From NCBI GenBank assembly GCA_947069175.1, contig CAMTDV010000027.1, positions 37,647,369 through 37,711,368 of the forward strand: 64,000 bases of DNA. Direction: 5' to 3'. The notes below the pieces were generated by a model that made no database searches, had not been told where the DNA came from, and saw only the letters and a list, made by a program, of their open reading frames with translations. The position numbers and the translations under genes are program-made. Below are positions 48,641 to 60,782 of this stretch, piece after piece (within the stretch, counting starts at the first letter, position 1; every line of letters begins with the position of its first letter). This DNA comes from Scalesia atractyloides (Eukaryota > Streptophyta > Magnoliopsida > Asterales > Asteraceae).

Positions 48641-48825
48641 TGATTTATTTTTATTTCATTATTTTTAATACATTTTCAAATATAAATTATATATTCCAAT
48701 ATACTTATTAATTATGTATCGTTTAAAATTAATTTGGGCATTAAATACGCAACGAAATTTTTAACTGATTGTTCGGTTAATAAACGGAGCGGGTTTGGTA
48801 AATCCGGTTTTTTACGGATGTTACA

Positions 48826-48842
48826 GTATCCCCTACTTTTTA
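48826..48842 (-). other. Polypurine tract of element B
   Basis: AAAAAGTAGGGGATAC on the minus strand abuts the 3' LTR, identical to the tract of element A. Confidence 0.8.
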
Positions 48843-49119
48843 GAAATTTCGTCCCGAAATTTAAGTAGTGACATATTTGTCTAAAAAGGATGGTGTTTAA
48901 TTTGACAGTTACATACTTAGAAGGGAGTAAGGGTTTAAATTTTGTTTGAGGCGGTAACGTTCCTTGTAAGGGTTGAGTACCCTGCTACAGGAATCGCTTT
49001 TTGTTTCCTACGGTAAAAATATTGATAAGCGGAGTTGATTCACTAAGTATGATTTCATGCGCAAGAGTTTTGATAAATTTGGAAAGATAAAGTTATATCC
49101 TAAAACAAAATTTCTAATA

Positions 49120-50510
49120 CTACAACCTACATGGAACTTCTCATAACCGCCTAACAATGCCTCTGATCCTTTGGCAAGAATACTTATATATAGGAAGTAC
49201 CAGCGGCGTATCCACCATATTCTTGTCAAATTTTCATTGGTTTTATCAGTAAGTTATGATTGGTTCTATGATGTGACTCTAGAACATAAATAAACACCAC
49301 AACCAATGTACCAAGAAATTACTAAATCCTACATGGAACTTCTCATAACCGCCTAACAATGCCTCTGATCCTTTAGCAAGAATACTTATATATAGGAAGT
49401 ACCAGCGGCGTATCCACCATACTCTTGTCAAATTTTCATTAGTTTTATCAGTAAATTATGATTGGTTCTATGATATGACTCTAGAACATAAATAAACACA
49501 ACAACCAATATCTGAGTCCAATGATGAGGTGATATGAATGTTAAATCAGTGAATGTAACACAAATTTCAACCAAGACAATACTAAATCCTACATGGAACT
49601 TCTCATAACCGCCTGATAATGCCTCTGATCCTTTGGCAAGAATACTTATATATAGGAAGTACCAGCGGCGTATCCACCATATTCTTGTCAAATTTTCATT
49701 GGTTTTATCCGCAAGTTATGATTAGTTCTATGTGACTCTAATACATAAATAAACACAATCAACCAAAGCTTGAGTCTTAATTCTGATAGTATACATGTTT
49801 GAATGGTGACAGTACCTCTCTCGTTTGTTATGATGGAGAGGTTAGTCCTTGTGGAAGTGAAACATAGCTCAACTTCTTTAAATGATGAAATTGAAATACG
49901 TTGAAATGTATGATGAACAAACTTCGACCAAAACATTACTAAATCCTACATGGAACTTCTCATAACCGCCTGATAATGCCTCTGATCCTTTGACAAGAAT
50001 ACTTATATATAGGAAGTACCAGCGGAGTATCCACCATATTCTTGTCAAATTTTCATTGACTTTATCCGCAAGTTATGATTAGTTCTATGTGACTCTAAAA
50101 CAACCACAACAACCAAAACTTGAGTCTTAATTATGATAGTATACATGTTTGAATGATGACAATACCTCTCTCGTTTGTTATGATGGAGAGGTTAGTCTAT
50201 GTAGAAATGGAACACAATCCAATTTCTTTAAATGATGAGATGCTATAAATGCTAAATCAGTGAGTACAAAACAAACTTCAATCAAGACAATACTAAATTC
50301 TACATGGAACTTCTCATAACCGCTAGATAATGCCTCCGATCCTTTGGCAAGAATACTTATATATAGGAAGTACCAGCGGCGTATCCACCATATTCTTGTC
50401 AAATTTTCATTGGCTTTATCCGCAAGTTATGATTGGTTCTATGTGACTTTGAAACATAAACAAACACAATCAAACAAAGCTTGAGATAACATAAAGAAAA
50501 ACATAAAAAC
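49120..50510 (-). repeat. Five-unit tandem array with TATA stem-loop, element B
   Basis: Five units of 200-360 bp lie between gag and the polypurine tract. On the minus strand each has stem TGACAAGAATA / TATTCTTGCCA around CTTCCTATATATAAG, then CGGTTATGAGAAGTTCCATG. The stem-loop cores lie near 49175, 49376, 49637, 49995 and 50348. The short ORFs with IRRWYFLYISILAKG are repeats of this unit and not genes. Confidence 0.88.
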
Positions 50511-51840
50511 TAAGCGTTTGGAGTTAAATCTTGATTGTTGGTGAAGGGGACCAGTTGGGTGGTTTCGTTTGGGCCGTCATTATCTTCAACAGGATTGGCG
50601 TTGATGTTGAAAACTCTTCCTCTTGCTGGTGGCCTAGCGATTAGGTTTCCTTGATTTGCTTGGTTAACTGGGTTTGATTGAGCTTGAGCATTTATGATGT
50701 TAACCAATCGAGGGCATGTGTTTCTAAAGTGGGTAGGGTCGCCACAATTAAAACAAGCTCGAACATAAGGTAAGATGGGGTATTGGGGTTGTTGATAGGT
50801 TTGGATCATGTTTTGAGTAGGGGGAGAGATTTGGTTTTGAGAGGTGCGGCAAACCTTGCTCAAATGACCATAACGCCCACAATTCGCACATATTCGACAA
50901 GGTAAGGTAGATGGATGGTGATAAAAACAGGTGTTACATCGAGGGTGAGGTCCAAGGTATGATTTCTTATTTGGGTAAGTTGAGTTGGGTGCTACTTGAG
51001 TGATTGGGATAGCTTGGATGGGTATGGCTTGTGAAATTGGTTGATTACGTTGGGTGACAGCGAAAAGTTGCCCATCTCGTTTTCTCTTAAAAATGGGTTG
51101 AGAAGGGGATTCGGTTTGGGTGGAGTTTGAAGTTTCAGTTGATGCTTTATCCTTCTTCTTCTCCTCCTTGAAGTCTTTATTCTGGATGCGGTTCTCGGTG
51201 AGCTCTGTAGCTAACTCCATTGCTGCTTCCAAAGTTGCAGGCGTGGTACTTATTACAGAGTCCTGGATCTTTGACGGAAGACCTCGAATGTAGTGCTCGA
51301 TCAAACGGTAAAGAGGAGTGAACAAGTTGGGAACCATTTGGTTTAACTCGAGGAATCTTTTGTTGTACGTGGTGTGTTCTCCTTCCTTTTGCTTCAACGA
51401 ATAAAACTCATCTTCTAATTTCTTGATTTCGCTCCTTGAGCAAAACCGTCTTGTCATGATTTCCTTCAACTCTACCCAAGTCAAAGTCATAGCGTCTTCA
51501 ACACCTCATTTGGCCTTCTCTGTATTCCACCAAGTAAGTGCTATTCCAAATAAACGACCAGTAGCATATCGCACTTTGCGATCATCAGGGCAATCGCAAT
51601 TTAGAAAAGTGTTCTCCATTTCTTCAAACCAATGGAGGAGAGCGGTGACACCTTCAGTCCCTTCGTATTTTGGAGGGTCGCAGGATTTGAAATGCTTGTA
51701 GGTGCATTTAGTGGTATTTGGGGGAGGGTTGATAACATTTTGATCTTCTTGGTTGGCAGGATTAGCGGTAAGGGCTTGTTGGATTTGAACTACAATGTTA
51801 GGTATTACGACAGCCATTTGTTGAGCGATTAGGGCAGCCA

Positions 51841-52251
51841 TGTAACACCCCTGCCCCTCGTTATCACCAATATTGTCCGCTTTGCCCTTGATGGGTGGCC
51901 CATCCAGGAACTCACGGCTTTGTTTTTGGTTGCCCTGGTGGAGACTTCCCAGGAGGTCACCCATCCTAGTACTACTCCCACTTGAGCACGCTTAACTGTG
52001 GAGTTCTCCTCTCATCCACTAGCATTAAGCCCAAAACGCGTTGGTGATTTTAGAGGTAGGGCATTACTTATGAACCAGGAATCTCTCCTGTCCACGGACG
52101 ATGTTGAGAGGTATGCCATTAGGTGTTATAATCACCCCCCTAAGGGACTCATCGTCCTCGATGAGGTTTTGCCCCAATATGTAGGAGGTTGCCATTATCC
52201 TCGATGAGGTTTTTTTGCCCCATATTTGGGAGGTTGCCATTAGGTGTTACA
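51841..52251 (-). repeat. 3' LTR of Cassandra with 5S-derived segment
   Basis: The 5S-like part lies at about 51941-52010. It includes the 5S internal-promoter region, which could drive Pol III transcription. Few substitutions separate it from the 5' LTR, so the insertion is young. Confidence 0.9.
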
Positions 52252-52336
52252 ATCACCCCCCCTAAGGGACTCATCGTCCTCGATGAGGTTTTGCCCCAAC
52301 ATCCCGAATGGCACAGGAGTGGCTCTGATACCACTC

Positions 52337-52747
52337 TGTAACACCCTTGCCACTCGTTATCACCAATATTGTCCGCTTTGCCCTTGATGGGTGGCCCATC
52401 CAGGAACTCACGGCTTTGTTTTTGGTTGTCCTGGTGGAGACTTCCCAGGAGGTCACCCATCCTAGTACTACTCCTACTTGAGCACGCTTAACTGTGGAGT
52501 TCTCCTCTCATCCACTAGCATTAAGCCCAAAACGCGTTGGTGATTTTAGAGGTAGGGCATTACTTATGAACCAGGAATCTCTCCTGTCCACGGACGATGT
52601 TGAGAGGTATGCCATTAGGTGTTATAATCACCCCCCTAAGGGACTCATCGTCCTCGATGAGGTTTTGCCCCAATATGTAGGAGGTTGCCATTATCCTCGA
52701 TGAGGTTTTTTTGCCCCACATTTGGGAGGTTGCCATTAGGTGTTACA
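52337..52747 (-). repeat. 5' LTR of Cassandra with 5S-derived segment
   Basis: The 5S-like part lies at about 52437-52506. The LTR starts TGTAACACCTAATGG on the minus strand and ends next to the primer site at about 52321-52336. Confidence 0.9.
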
Positions 52748-52807
52748 AGCCATGCGCTCGCGGGCTTTTCCTGCTCTCATCTTTCTACGAGCGAGGCTAG
52801 AAGACAT

Positions 52808-53552
52808 CTACAAGGAATACATATCAAGAGTATGAGTTGGATGTTTTTGGGATCATGGGTCGTATTTAGGAATGAACATTCATAAAATAAATATAAAATA
52901 ATAAATCTACTACATCCATAGGATGTCTTGGGCTTTGCTCGTAATTGGGCCTTGCATGCCGCCATACTTCACCTTCGTAATCATGTGGGCCCCCATGAAT
53001 ACCGGGTTTTTCATATGGTTCGCATGTGTTAGCCTGGTTACGTACACTAAAACCCGGAGAAAATCGAGAAATATGTAACGTATGATATTCGGAATGTGTC
53101 CAGGTGTGGACACGGTGACACCTCAAAGTGGGGTTAGTTCGAACGACGTTTGGTGTGGCATGCTTTGGCCTAATAGGTCCTTCGTACTCTCATCGTTACG
53201 CCCCAGGTAGGCAAACTGGTCCGTTATATTGGATTTATACGAATGCCAACCTAGACAGGACGTTCCGACTACCGGTACTTGTACCCTTACAGTTACTACA
53301 TGCCCGTCGCAGAACTCACTTTGATGAGATTTGAAAAATGAAAAATGCGACAAAATCTTTGAATAACGAAAGTATGAAGATGATTTGAATATGCGAACAT
53401 TGAAATATGTATGATGAATGTGTATGTAAGTATAAACAAATATGAAACAAATAAATATCATAAGTTTGCATGTAACCACATAACCAATTAAAATCTAGTC
53501 AACTATAGTATAGGCTCTAAGGGTCTAATAACCTATCCTATATCCCTATAGT
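52808..53552. other. Untranslated leader of element B
   Basis: The leader is closely similar to that of element A at 24423-25280. ORFs here recur in both copies only because the DNA is repeated. Confidence 0.6.
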
Positions 53553-53571
53553 CATGGCTCTGATACCAATC
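53553..53571 (-). other. Primer-binding site of element B (tRNA-iMet)
   Basis: GATTGGTATCAGAGCC on the minus strand directly follows the 5' LTR end GGGGTGTGACA. Confidence 0.88.
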
Positions 53572-54553
53572 TGTCACACCCCGACCCGCAGCGGAAAAGG
53601 TGATCGGGGCATGATTGGGTTATCATCAAAGCTCATGACATTTATTATAACGTTTCATATTCATTATTACAATTTAAAGGGAAACATACAATCTTAATTT
53701 CATCATGTCCTAAACATCATTCTAGACTTCATTGTTTTCTTCTAAGGCATTTCCTATGTTTTCCTTGCTTCATCCTGTTCACCTGTATCATGTGTAAAAA
53801 TGGTTTTTGGATCAACAAAAAGTTGGCGAGTGAATCCTATGAAAAGCATTTGAACAAGTTTATTGAATTGATTATAAAATAAAGTGCACAACCACATATG
53901 AGTAAATATAGATGTAAACATATTCATAAAACACTTAATATCAGATAATGCACACACGTACAATAATAAATTGTTTTGAGGCACGCGTTGCTCAACCCGT
54001 CTCTCACGAGGAACTGATGGGCCTAATGAATGAGTTTTGAGGCACGCGTTGTTCTACGAACTGATGGGCCTAATGAATGATTTGCATACAACTTGACAAT
54101 ATGAAAGACATAACTACAAACAATTTTACACTCTAAGTTTAGATCACAATATGGTATGGCACAAGTTTAAATAAACGAGTTAACTTTAGTGACACATGAC
54201 ACACCCCAAAACGTGTAATTAAAAAGGGGAGTTGTAAGATTCACTCACATTGGGTGCGTTCGGTTGATGATGTTGAATGCGCACGAAGTTTGATTTAACC
54301 ACGAGTGAAACTAACCTAGATAATAACATAATAGTTCGGTAAATAAGTGGGTTTCATTAAATCAATTTTTTTAGGATTATTGGATATATTTTTGTGAGTT
54401 TAAGGCTATTTTCTAACTTTAAAAATGTTATTTTTAAGTATTTTTAATTGATTTTTAAATAAAATAAATAAATAAAAATAATAAAAAAATGTTGACTTTT
54501 TGACCGTTGACTTGTTGACCGTTGACTTGTTGACCGGTTTTATTGTGTAATTG

Positions 54554-54633
54554 TGTGCGCCGGGTGAGGCTCGAACCCGAGACCTTCCGTTCGCGTGCAC
54601 GCAGCTCTACCAACTGAGCTACGTGTCTAACCC
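54554..54633 (-). repeat. tRNA-like module 1 in element B 5' LTR
   Basis: A box and B box are as in the 3' LTR copy, with one change in the spacer (ACCTTCC for ACCTCCC). Confidence 0.75.
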
Positions 54634-54720
54634 GAAATATTTCTGTTTTTAATTATATTTATATACTAATTGAATTAATCTGAAAATCATTTATTTTAAA
54701 AACGATTTTAATGTCTCGCT

Positions 54721-54798
54721 CGGTGCTCGCCACAGGTCTCGAACCCGGGACCTGTGGGTTACCGTGCACACAGTCCACCGCTGGACTGTGTGTCTAAC
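54721..54798 (-). repeat. tRNA-like module 2 in element B 5' LTR
   Basis: Both hairpins are perfect here, including CCACAGGTC / GACCTGTGG around the B box. Confidence 0.75.
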
Positions 54799-54892
54799 TT
54801 GGTAAATAATCTGGTTTTTATTATACTTAACATGGTTTTGAGAGTTAACCCGGTTCAGTTAAAAAGGCATTTTTATAACAAGAGAGTAAGGC

Positions 54893-54967
54893 TGGGACAC
54901 GAATCGAACGCGCGACTTATGTGAAATTGTTTGCACACAGTCCACCGCTGGACTGTGTGTCTAACCC
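54893..54967 (-). repeat. tRNA-like module 3 in element B 5' LTR
   Basis: The A-side hairpin is intact and the B-box-like part is GCGTTCGATTC. Confidence 0.68.
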
Positions 54968-55818
54968 GTTCATAAACTGATTTTAATTAAACTTATGTTA
55001 TAACCTGCCTTCGTCTTCTTCGTTAACTTTACCCAGAAAAACAAAGTCCGAATGTTTCGACTGATTTATGTCTAATTTGATTTTCAAACATTAATAGTAA
55101 TTGAAAGGAAATGTATGGAGAGGGTTTGGGGGAAGGAGGTACCGATCTGTGTCTTTCACAGAACTCCGGCAGAGGTCCGTCAGCTCCGATAGTGAACTTC
55201 GGCTGTTAGGATCAATTAATAGTTCTGCTCGATTAATTATGAAATTGAGGTACTTAAACAAGGATTGACAGGAGTTTGAAGGGTTATACCGATTCACAGT
55301 GCGATATCAGAAATTTCAGAGATTTTCCGGCAAAGGTTGAATATTCCGGCTATGTCGCCTGGGATGGATTCTGATGGTGGATTTGTGTTAGTAACAGTCT
55401 AATCAACTGATTGGAACAGAAAAAGTCGAAGGAATTACCGTGTGGATGTGAGTCTCGGTTTTCCGGTGACTTGTAGATATTCTCCGGCGAGTGAAAATAC
55501 GTCGAGAATTTGTGCGATTTTGAGCGAAAGGGCTACCAGTGAGTTGTGGGTGGATTTATAGGGAGGAATCGAGACGCATGGGGTCGGATTTCAGTCTTGA
55601 TTCAAAGTCAATGATTTTTTTCCGGCGGTTATGACTTGTGTCGCGGACTGGACATCGGTTATAACCGATGCAATAGTTAATATTTGCGTTAAGATACAAG
55701 AAACCGACAGAGAAAAGCGACTTCGTCGGGATTTCCGACGACTGCGATTTGGGCGCGTCAGTTTGAACTCGGGATTCATGTTATGTATTTAATTGTTTCA
55801 TTTTGAATACAAACATCA

Positions 55819-55897
55819 CAAGTGGCGGAGTGGTTGAGCGTGTGGAAGTTAAAGCCTGAGGATTCCTGGCTGACCCGGGTTCGAAACCCGGCAGCAT
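55819..55897 (+). repeat. tRNA-Ser/Leu-like module 4 in element B 5' LTR
   Basis: A box and perfect T-arm are kept, and GCCGGG replaces the less perfect ACCGGG pairing of the 3' LTR copy. Confidence 0.78.
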
Positions 55898-56082
55898 TGA
55901 TTTATTTTTATTTCATTATTTTTAATACATTTTCAAATATAAATTATATATTCCAATATACTTATTAATTATGTATCGTTTAAAATTAATTTGGGCATTA
56001 AATACGCAACGAAATTTTTAACTGATTGTTCGGTTAATAAACGGAGCGGGTTTGGTAAATCCGGTTTTTGACGGATGTTACA

Positions 56083-59000
56083 ATAAGATCCATGAATGTG
56101 TTTTGTTACATTCCCTGCATTTGCAAAATTAACCAAACTTGATGATGGGTTTGTATAATATGAACTCATACCTTTCGTACCATAAGGTAAAGAAAATATA
56201 TGTTGTACCTATTACATTATCTTCTCACTGTACACGAGTTATATTCTGTCAATGAATTTCATGATATATATTTGTGTATAACTAGTAAGATATATTAATA
56301 TAATTTATTTGTAAATATGGTACTTCTGGACCAAGGATTTTTGTTTTCCCTTTTTATTTTCATTAGAGATGATAGAGCTATTTTGTATATCAACTACTTG
56401 GACATCATTAAATTTACTTTGACCATAAGCTTTGTTCGTATCAAAATGTCCACCATCTTCTAAGTGTATTATGATATTGATGGATAAGTATACAAATGCC
56501 TTTTCTACATAACGAGCCATAAATTTGCAATACCATCTTTAATATCTCTTCATAAGAGATTCAATGACATCATCAACATAATTGTAATACTTGAAAACCT
56601 CATATTGGTCTTTTAATGAAAACAAATGGACCAACTACACCATATATATTTCTATTTTCTAAGCTCATTAGTAAGTCTATTATACCATATTCGACTCGAT
56701 TATTATCGTCCATACAAATCTTGTAAACTCTGTAGAACATTTCTTGAGGTTTATATATCAATGCTTTGGCATTTACAATCCACCACAAATTTCTTTCCAT
56801 CTTTACAAATTTATTTAGGAGTTTTGTCACATTAACTTTCTCATTTAACATATTGATTTCTATATCATACGTTCAAAATTCATATTGTACCATCTCTTTA
56901 TTTATTGAGATATCACAATTAGCAGGTACACGTTTTCCATGTATGTTTATTGATGCATAAAAAATTAAATCGTCAAGATGTTTCAATTCACCTTTAAGGC
57001 ACTCAATCGCCTTACGAAACTCACCAGGAGTTCTAGTTGTATTCAAATATGAATCTATATACAATGATCATATTGTTCTTGAGAACTTACTTTACATGAA
57101 TTATATAATTTTATTTCTTTAGGACTTCCATGTTGCTTTCAGTTTCAAGTGATACAAAACATTCATCAGATGCATATCAATTCTCTCTTTATATTACCAG
57201 ACTAATTATATACTGGAAAGCTATTGCATCCACGACTAGAGAATACATCTCCTTATAATTAATCATAAGTCTTTGTGAAATCCTTGTGCCATCAATTGTT
57301 GATCCACATAAAAGACCTAATTATATTAAATATATTTTACAACTTCTTTTGTATGGACTGCTGGCCCGAAAGCTTTCCATTTCAATAGAGAATTCAATTT
57401 TGCCTCATTTGCATCTTTCCATTTTGGCCAATCATTTTTTTGAATTTTATATAGGCAGATTTAGATCTTGTCCTCATCATTTCATCTTTTCAAGCGCTAT
57501 ATTATATACAAAAGTATAACGACGTTCATTTTATTTGGATTCCATATACTTTTAGACATGATACAATTTAATGAGATCTCTTTATTTTCAGGTACATGAG
57601 GTTGTTCTTCTGGAACCATCATGTCTAATGTCTCTTTAGGAGATTTTCTTACTATAACCTCGACTTGACAATCTTCATTACTTGCTCCAATTTTCAAGGA
57701 TTTTTTTTATTGAAATCAACTAGTCTATCATGCTTCAGACGTGCAATAGACTCATTACAAGCATGTGGTTATCCTTCTGGGACACTCATCATTGCAACAT
57801 TTAGCAGTTGGTATATGTGATATAGTCACCTTTTTAAGGTCAGTGAATGTGTCTAGTAATAGATTCGCAAATCTTTGTAAATGAGTTATTTTTTGAACTT
57901 CTGGTTCACACTTTTAGTTTTGAGGATCATTGATAATTCATACCAACTCATTTCTTTTCCAACTGCTTTTTATCTCCCCCTGATGTTGGGAATGTGAATC
58001 CATTGAGATGGATATCAATTAATTGAGTCGTAAATAAATATCTCGTGAAAGGCTCTATTCATTTCATATATTCCCAACCACTTTTTAAGGTCCCATCTTT
58101 GTGCGTTGTGGTGGATCAATTTCAATATATACCACACAACCAAAATCTTAGAAGAGACATCTTTGGTTCCTGACAAAAAACCAGCTATAATGGGGATAAA
58201 ATATTACAACATGTTGGCTTAATGTGAATTAATATTATTGGATGTAAAATTACATGTACTTATATATAAACATGAACTTGCTCTCATGATTATTGGCTTT
58301 GCTATAAATCATAGACACTCAATGGTCATCTTAACAAAAGCAATTCGTGTATGAACATAATCTATAGGAAGTTCAACACTTATTTCGCCGATCATGAATA
58401 ACTAGGGATAAACTTATTATCACTACTAACAAATACATGCAATCTGGAATATGTGTTTGCTATCTTATTAGCTAAGCCATAAATTACACAAACATTAAGT
58501 TGTGAATTTAATAACCATTTAGACGATGCATCGATTTAAAACACTAAATGGTATCATGTTGGGATATGTATATCTCTTAATCACTTCCAGAATATTTAGG
58601 GATACACACCCTTAATTGGTAAATAAATAATTTCCCTTATGAGCAAACATCATATGCTATCAGCTAGAAGAATCTTCAAGTTCTTCATTATGTTTCACAT
58701 CATCATTGACTCAGTGAGGTCTAACCGGTCATGCCAATAAAGTAAAGAATCATGATCCGTAAACTTCTGGTTTATGATCATATATGTATTATTTGCACGT
58801 ATGCTAGTACAAGACATAAGATACGAGATAAACTATAAACTATCATGTTATATCACCGTCATTATTTCCACATATCATTCTCTTATTATCACTCCTTATT
58901 TTACCACTTGTGGTGGTCAATCTCATTATTAACCTGGCTATCGTTATAATTTCTAATGGTCGATCTCATTATTACAATGACCATCATTGCATTTTTTCTC

Positions 59001-60782
59001 AATTATGTCCATAATCAAGACATTTTCAATGATCGTTATATAATCACATTCACTTTAAGGAATGGAGTAAAACTAACGAAGCTTCATGGCTTTTCATTAG
59101 TTTCAGACATACGGAGTCACTATAAAACATTGCATACTCTTATTATGATATTGCTACTTTAGGAGCATATCCTGAGATGTGAAATGAAAATTGTTATATC
59201 TGATTTCAATGTAAATAATCTACTCTTTACATAATATAAATTGGGAAGTAATTGCATGACTAAATCATGTACGATTTATCAACCTTTAGTCTTATAACCT
59301 TCTATATATCAATAATGAGATGTTGGGAGTATGACACTTCGACCTTCTATAGATCAATAATGAGATATTGTGAGTATAACACTTTGGATGGCATGTCTAA
59401 GCATATTCACAATCTTTCATGATTCAGATTTTTTTATTAAACATATCATCTAAATAAATCAAAGCATATAAAAAACATAAAATTACAATAGTGATAAACC
59501 TATCATTATAGGTCATGCTCTATTTTATCGACATCGTGTGCATCTGTTTTCAAATTAGTGTTGTTCCATAAAGGACAAAGTTGATATATGATGAAAGCCA
59601 TAATAAAATCATACATCTTGATTAAAAGCAAGATAACATTTATAAAGAAAGATAACTAAATCAGTATATAATTTTACTACTAAAAGTATAGCTATAATTT
59701 ATCATCAGTCGGATTAAAAATTATATGATAACTAACTACACATATAATGTTGAAAATTTTTGAAAACACACATAATACAGACAAACTCGAAAATCAACCA
59801 AGTAGCAAATCCCTTTTTTTCTTCTGGAAATATACATAAATGCGCGCACACACAAATATATATATATATATATATATAGCATAACATTTATCATATGCAT
59901 ATAAATACATCTCCCCTTGCCGATACATATATTTAAAGCGTGCCTTTGAAACTTCAACCATTTTTCAATTTATATTCAAAATTTTAACGACGTTAATAAT
60001 ATGACAATATTGATGATCTTACAATGATAAGATTAGACAACATACTTTATTTTATTAGCATCAAGTACGTGGTCTTAAAGTTATTGTTGTACATACACAA
60101 TATTAACATATGATAAAAGACACTATGAAATTCTACATCTTAATCATAAATTACATAAATTACACTTATATATGCATATAAAATTCATACTAAACATGTT
60201 AATGCAAATGTAATCAAAATCCCATATTGGTATCACATAAATTTTCAAATTTTCATCAAACAAAAGGATACATGATTTATTAGTTAAATCAAAAGCTTTG
60301 AACTTTAGAATTAGTAAACAACTAAACATTATAATTAAGAAGGTAAAAACTAATAAAATATATCATGCGTCCATCATTTTCCTTTTGTTTTCAACTTTAA
60401 CCCAAACGGTTTATCAAATTATTATCCAAGCTTCAAAAGAGGTTAAATTATACCAAAAGGATCAATAAATCTTAAATAAACTTTAACTAGAAAATTATTA
60501 AACAAATTTGTAGATACACTACTTAATATAATAAATACTTATATAATGTCGTTTGATATCCACAAACAACATTTACATTGGCTAGTTTGAAAATCATAAT
60601 GTAATTACACATACATGGTATATTCGTTACAAATAAAATTTACAAAAGTATTTTTCTTTTTATTTATCCTTATCAAGTATTGTTAAACACATTTATCAAT
60701 TAAGCATAGACATTATGATAAAATATACAACACATACTATACACTAATACGATCAAAACATATATATATTCTTTAAGCAAAT
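56083..60782 (-). mobile_element. Copia copy 2, internal region beyond element B
   Basis: The Copia interior resumes after the second ATAAG. On the minus strand CAGGGAATGTAACAAAACAC near 56100 matches copy 1 near 15165. A segment with KSPKETLDMMVPEEQPHVPEN (57497-57697) matches copy 1 near 13560. The stretch around 58500-58560 matches 12850-12900. ORFs at 56600-56851 and 56873-57064 look like reverse-transcriptase pieces (MDDNNRVEYGIIDLLMSL; FRKAIECLKGELKHLDDL). All frames are broken. The 5' LTR was not found at the right end. Confidence 0.75.

Larger units (their letters stand above)
46341..48825 (-). repeat. 3' LTR of element B (2485 bp)
   Basis: The LTR is nearly identical to 53572-56082. 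A TATA motif (CCTATAAATCC on the minus strand, about 48298-48306) lies about 520 bp inside the LTR start. tRNA-like modules 1-3 are therefore downstream of the presumed transcription start and module 4 is upstream of it. Confidence 0.92.
51841..52747 (-). mobile_element. Cassandra TRIM nested in element B gag
   Basis: A 907-bp terminal-repeat retrotransposon in miniature: LTRs of 411 bp (51841-52251 and 52337-52747) around an 85-bp interior. The duplication AGCCA flanks it (51836-51840 and 52748-52752). On the minus strand the 5' LTR ends GGGTGTTACA, followed by GAGTGGTATCAGAGCC, a tRNA-iMet primer site. AGGGGGGGTGAT precedes the 3' LTR. The LTR carries a stretch matching the 3' half of 5S rRNA (AGTTAAGCGTGCT, then AGTACTAGGATGGGTGACC, then TCCTGGGAAG), the hallmark of Cassandra. 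It encodes no protein and needs other elements to move. Confidence 0.95.
50510..52807 (-). pseudogene. Gypsy gag of element B, interrupted by Cassandra
   Basis: The frame opens at 52807 (MSSSLARRKMRAGK). It is cut by the Cassandra TRIM at 51841-52747 plus its AGCCA repeat and resumes as LIAQQMA. A CGA-to-TGA change at 51506-51508 stops it again (element A has Arg there). The rest to 50510 is open for over 320 residues, with ALTWW just upstream of the stop. In order these encode the end of the gag domain, a Lys/Glu-rich linker and two CX2CX4HX4C knuckles (CANCGRYGHLSKVC and CFNCGDPTHFRNTC). They end at the family stop with no pol fused or following. Without its lesions the frame would encode a capsid/nucleocapsid polyprotein. 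Confidence 0.88.
46341..56082 (-). mobile_element. Element B: gag-only Gypsy retrotransposon, sister of A
   Basis: A 9742-bp insertion with the perfect duplication ATAAG at 46336-46340 and 56083-56087. On the minus strand the order is 5' LTR (53572-56082), tRNA-iMet primer site, leader, gag with a Cassandra insertion, a five-unit tandem array, polypurine tract and 3' LTR (46341-48825). There is no pol. Without the Cassandra and its target repeat the internal region is about 3.8 kb. It lies inside Copia copy 2, which resumes at 56083. Confidence 0.93.
53572..56082 (-). repeat. 5' LTR of element B (2511 bp)
   Basis: The LTR is nearly identical to the 3' LTR, apart from a short duplication of the GTTGACCGTTGACTT segment near 54500 and scattered substitutions. 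tRNA-like modules lie at 54554-54633, 54721-54798, 54893-54967 (minus) and 55819-55897 (plus). Confidence 0.92.

Noticed and set aside
51941..52506. 5S rRNA gene
   Set aside because: Only part of 5S is present, it is embedded in LTRs with retrotransposon ends, so it is the Cassandra promoter segment.
51998..52703. Two identical 69-residue plus-strand ORFs
   Set aside because: They are the two Cassandra LTRs read antisense, not a duplicated gene.
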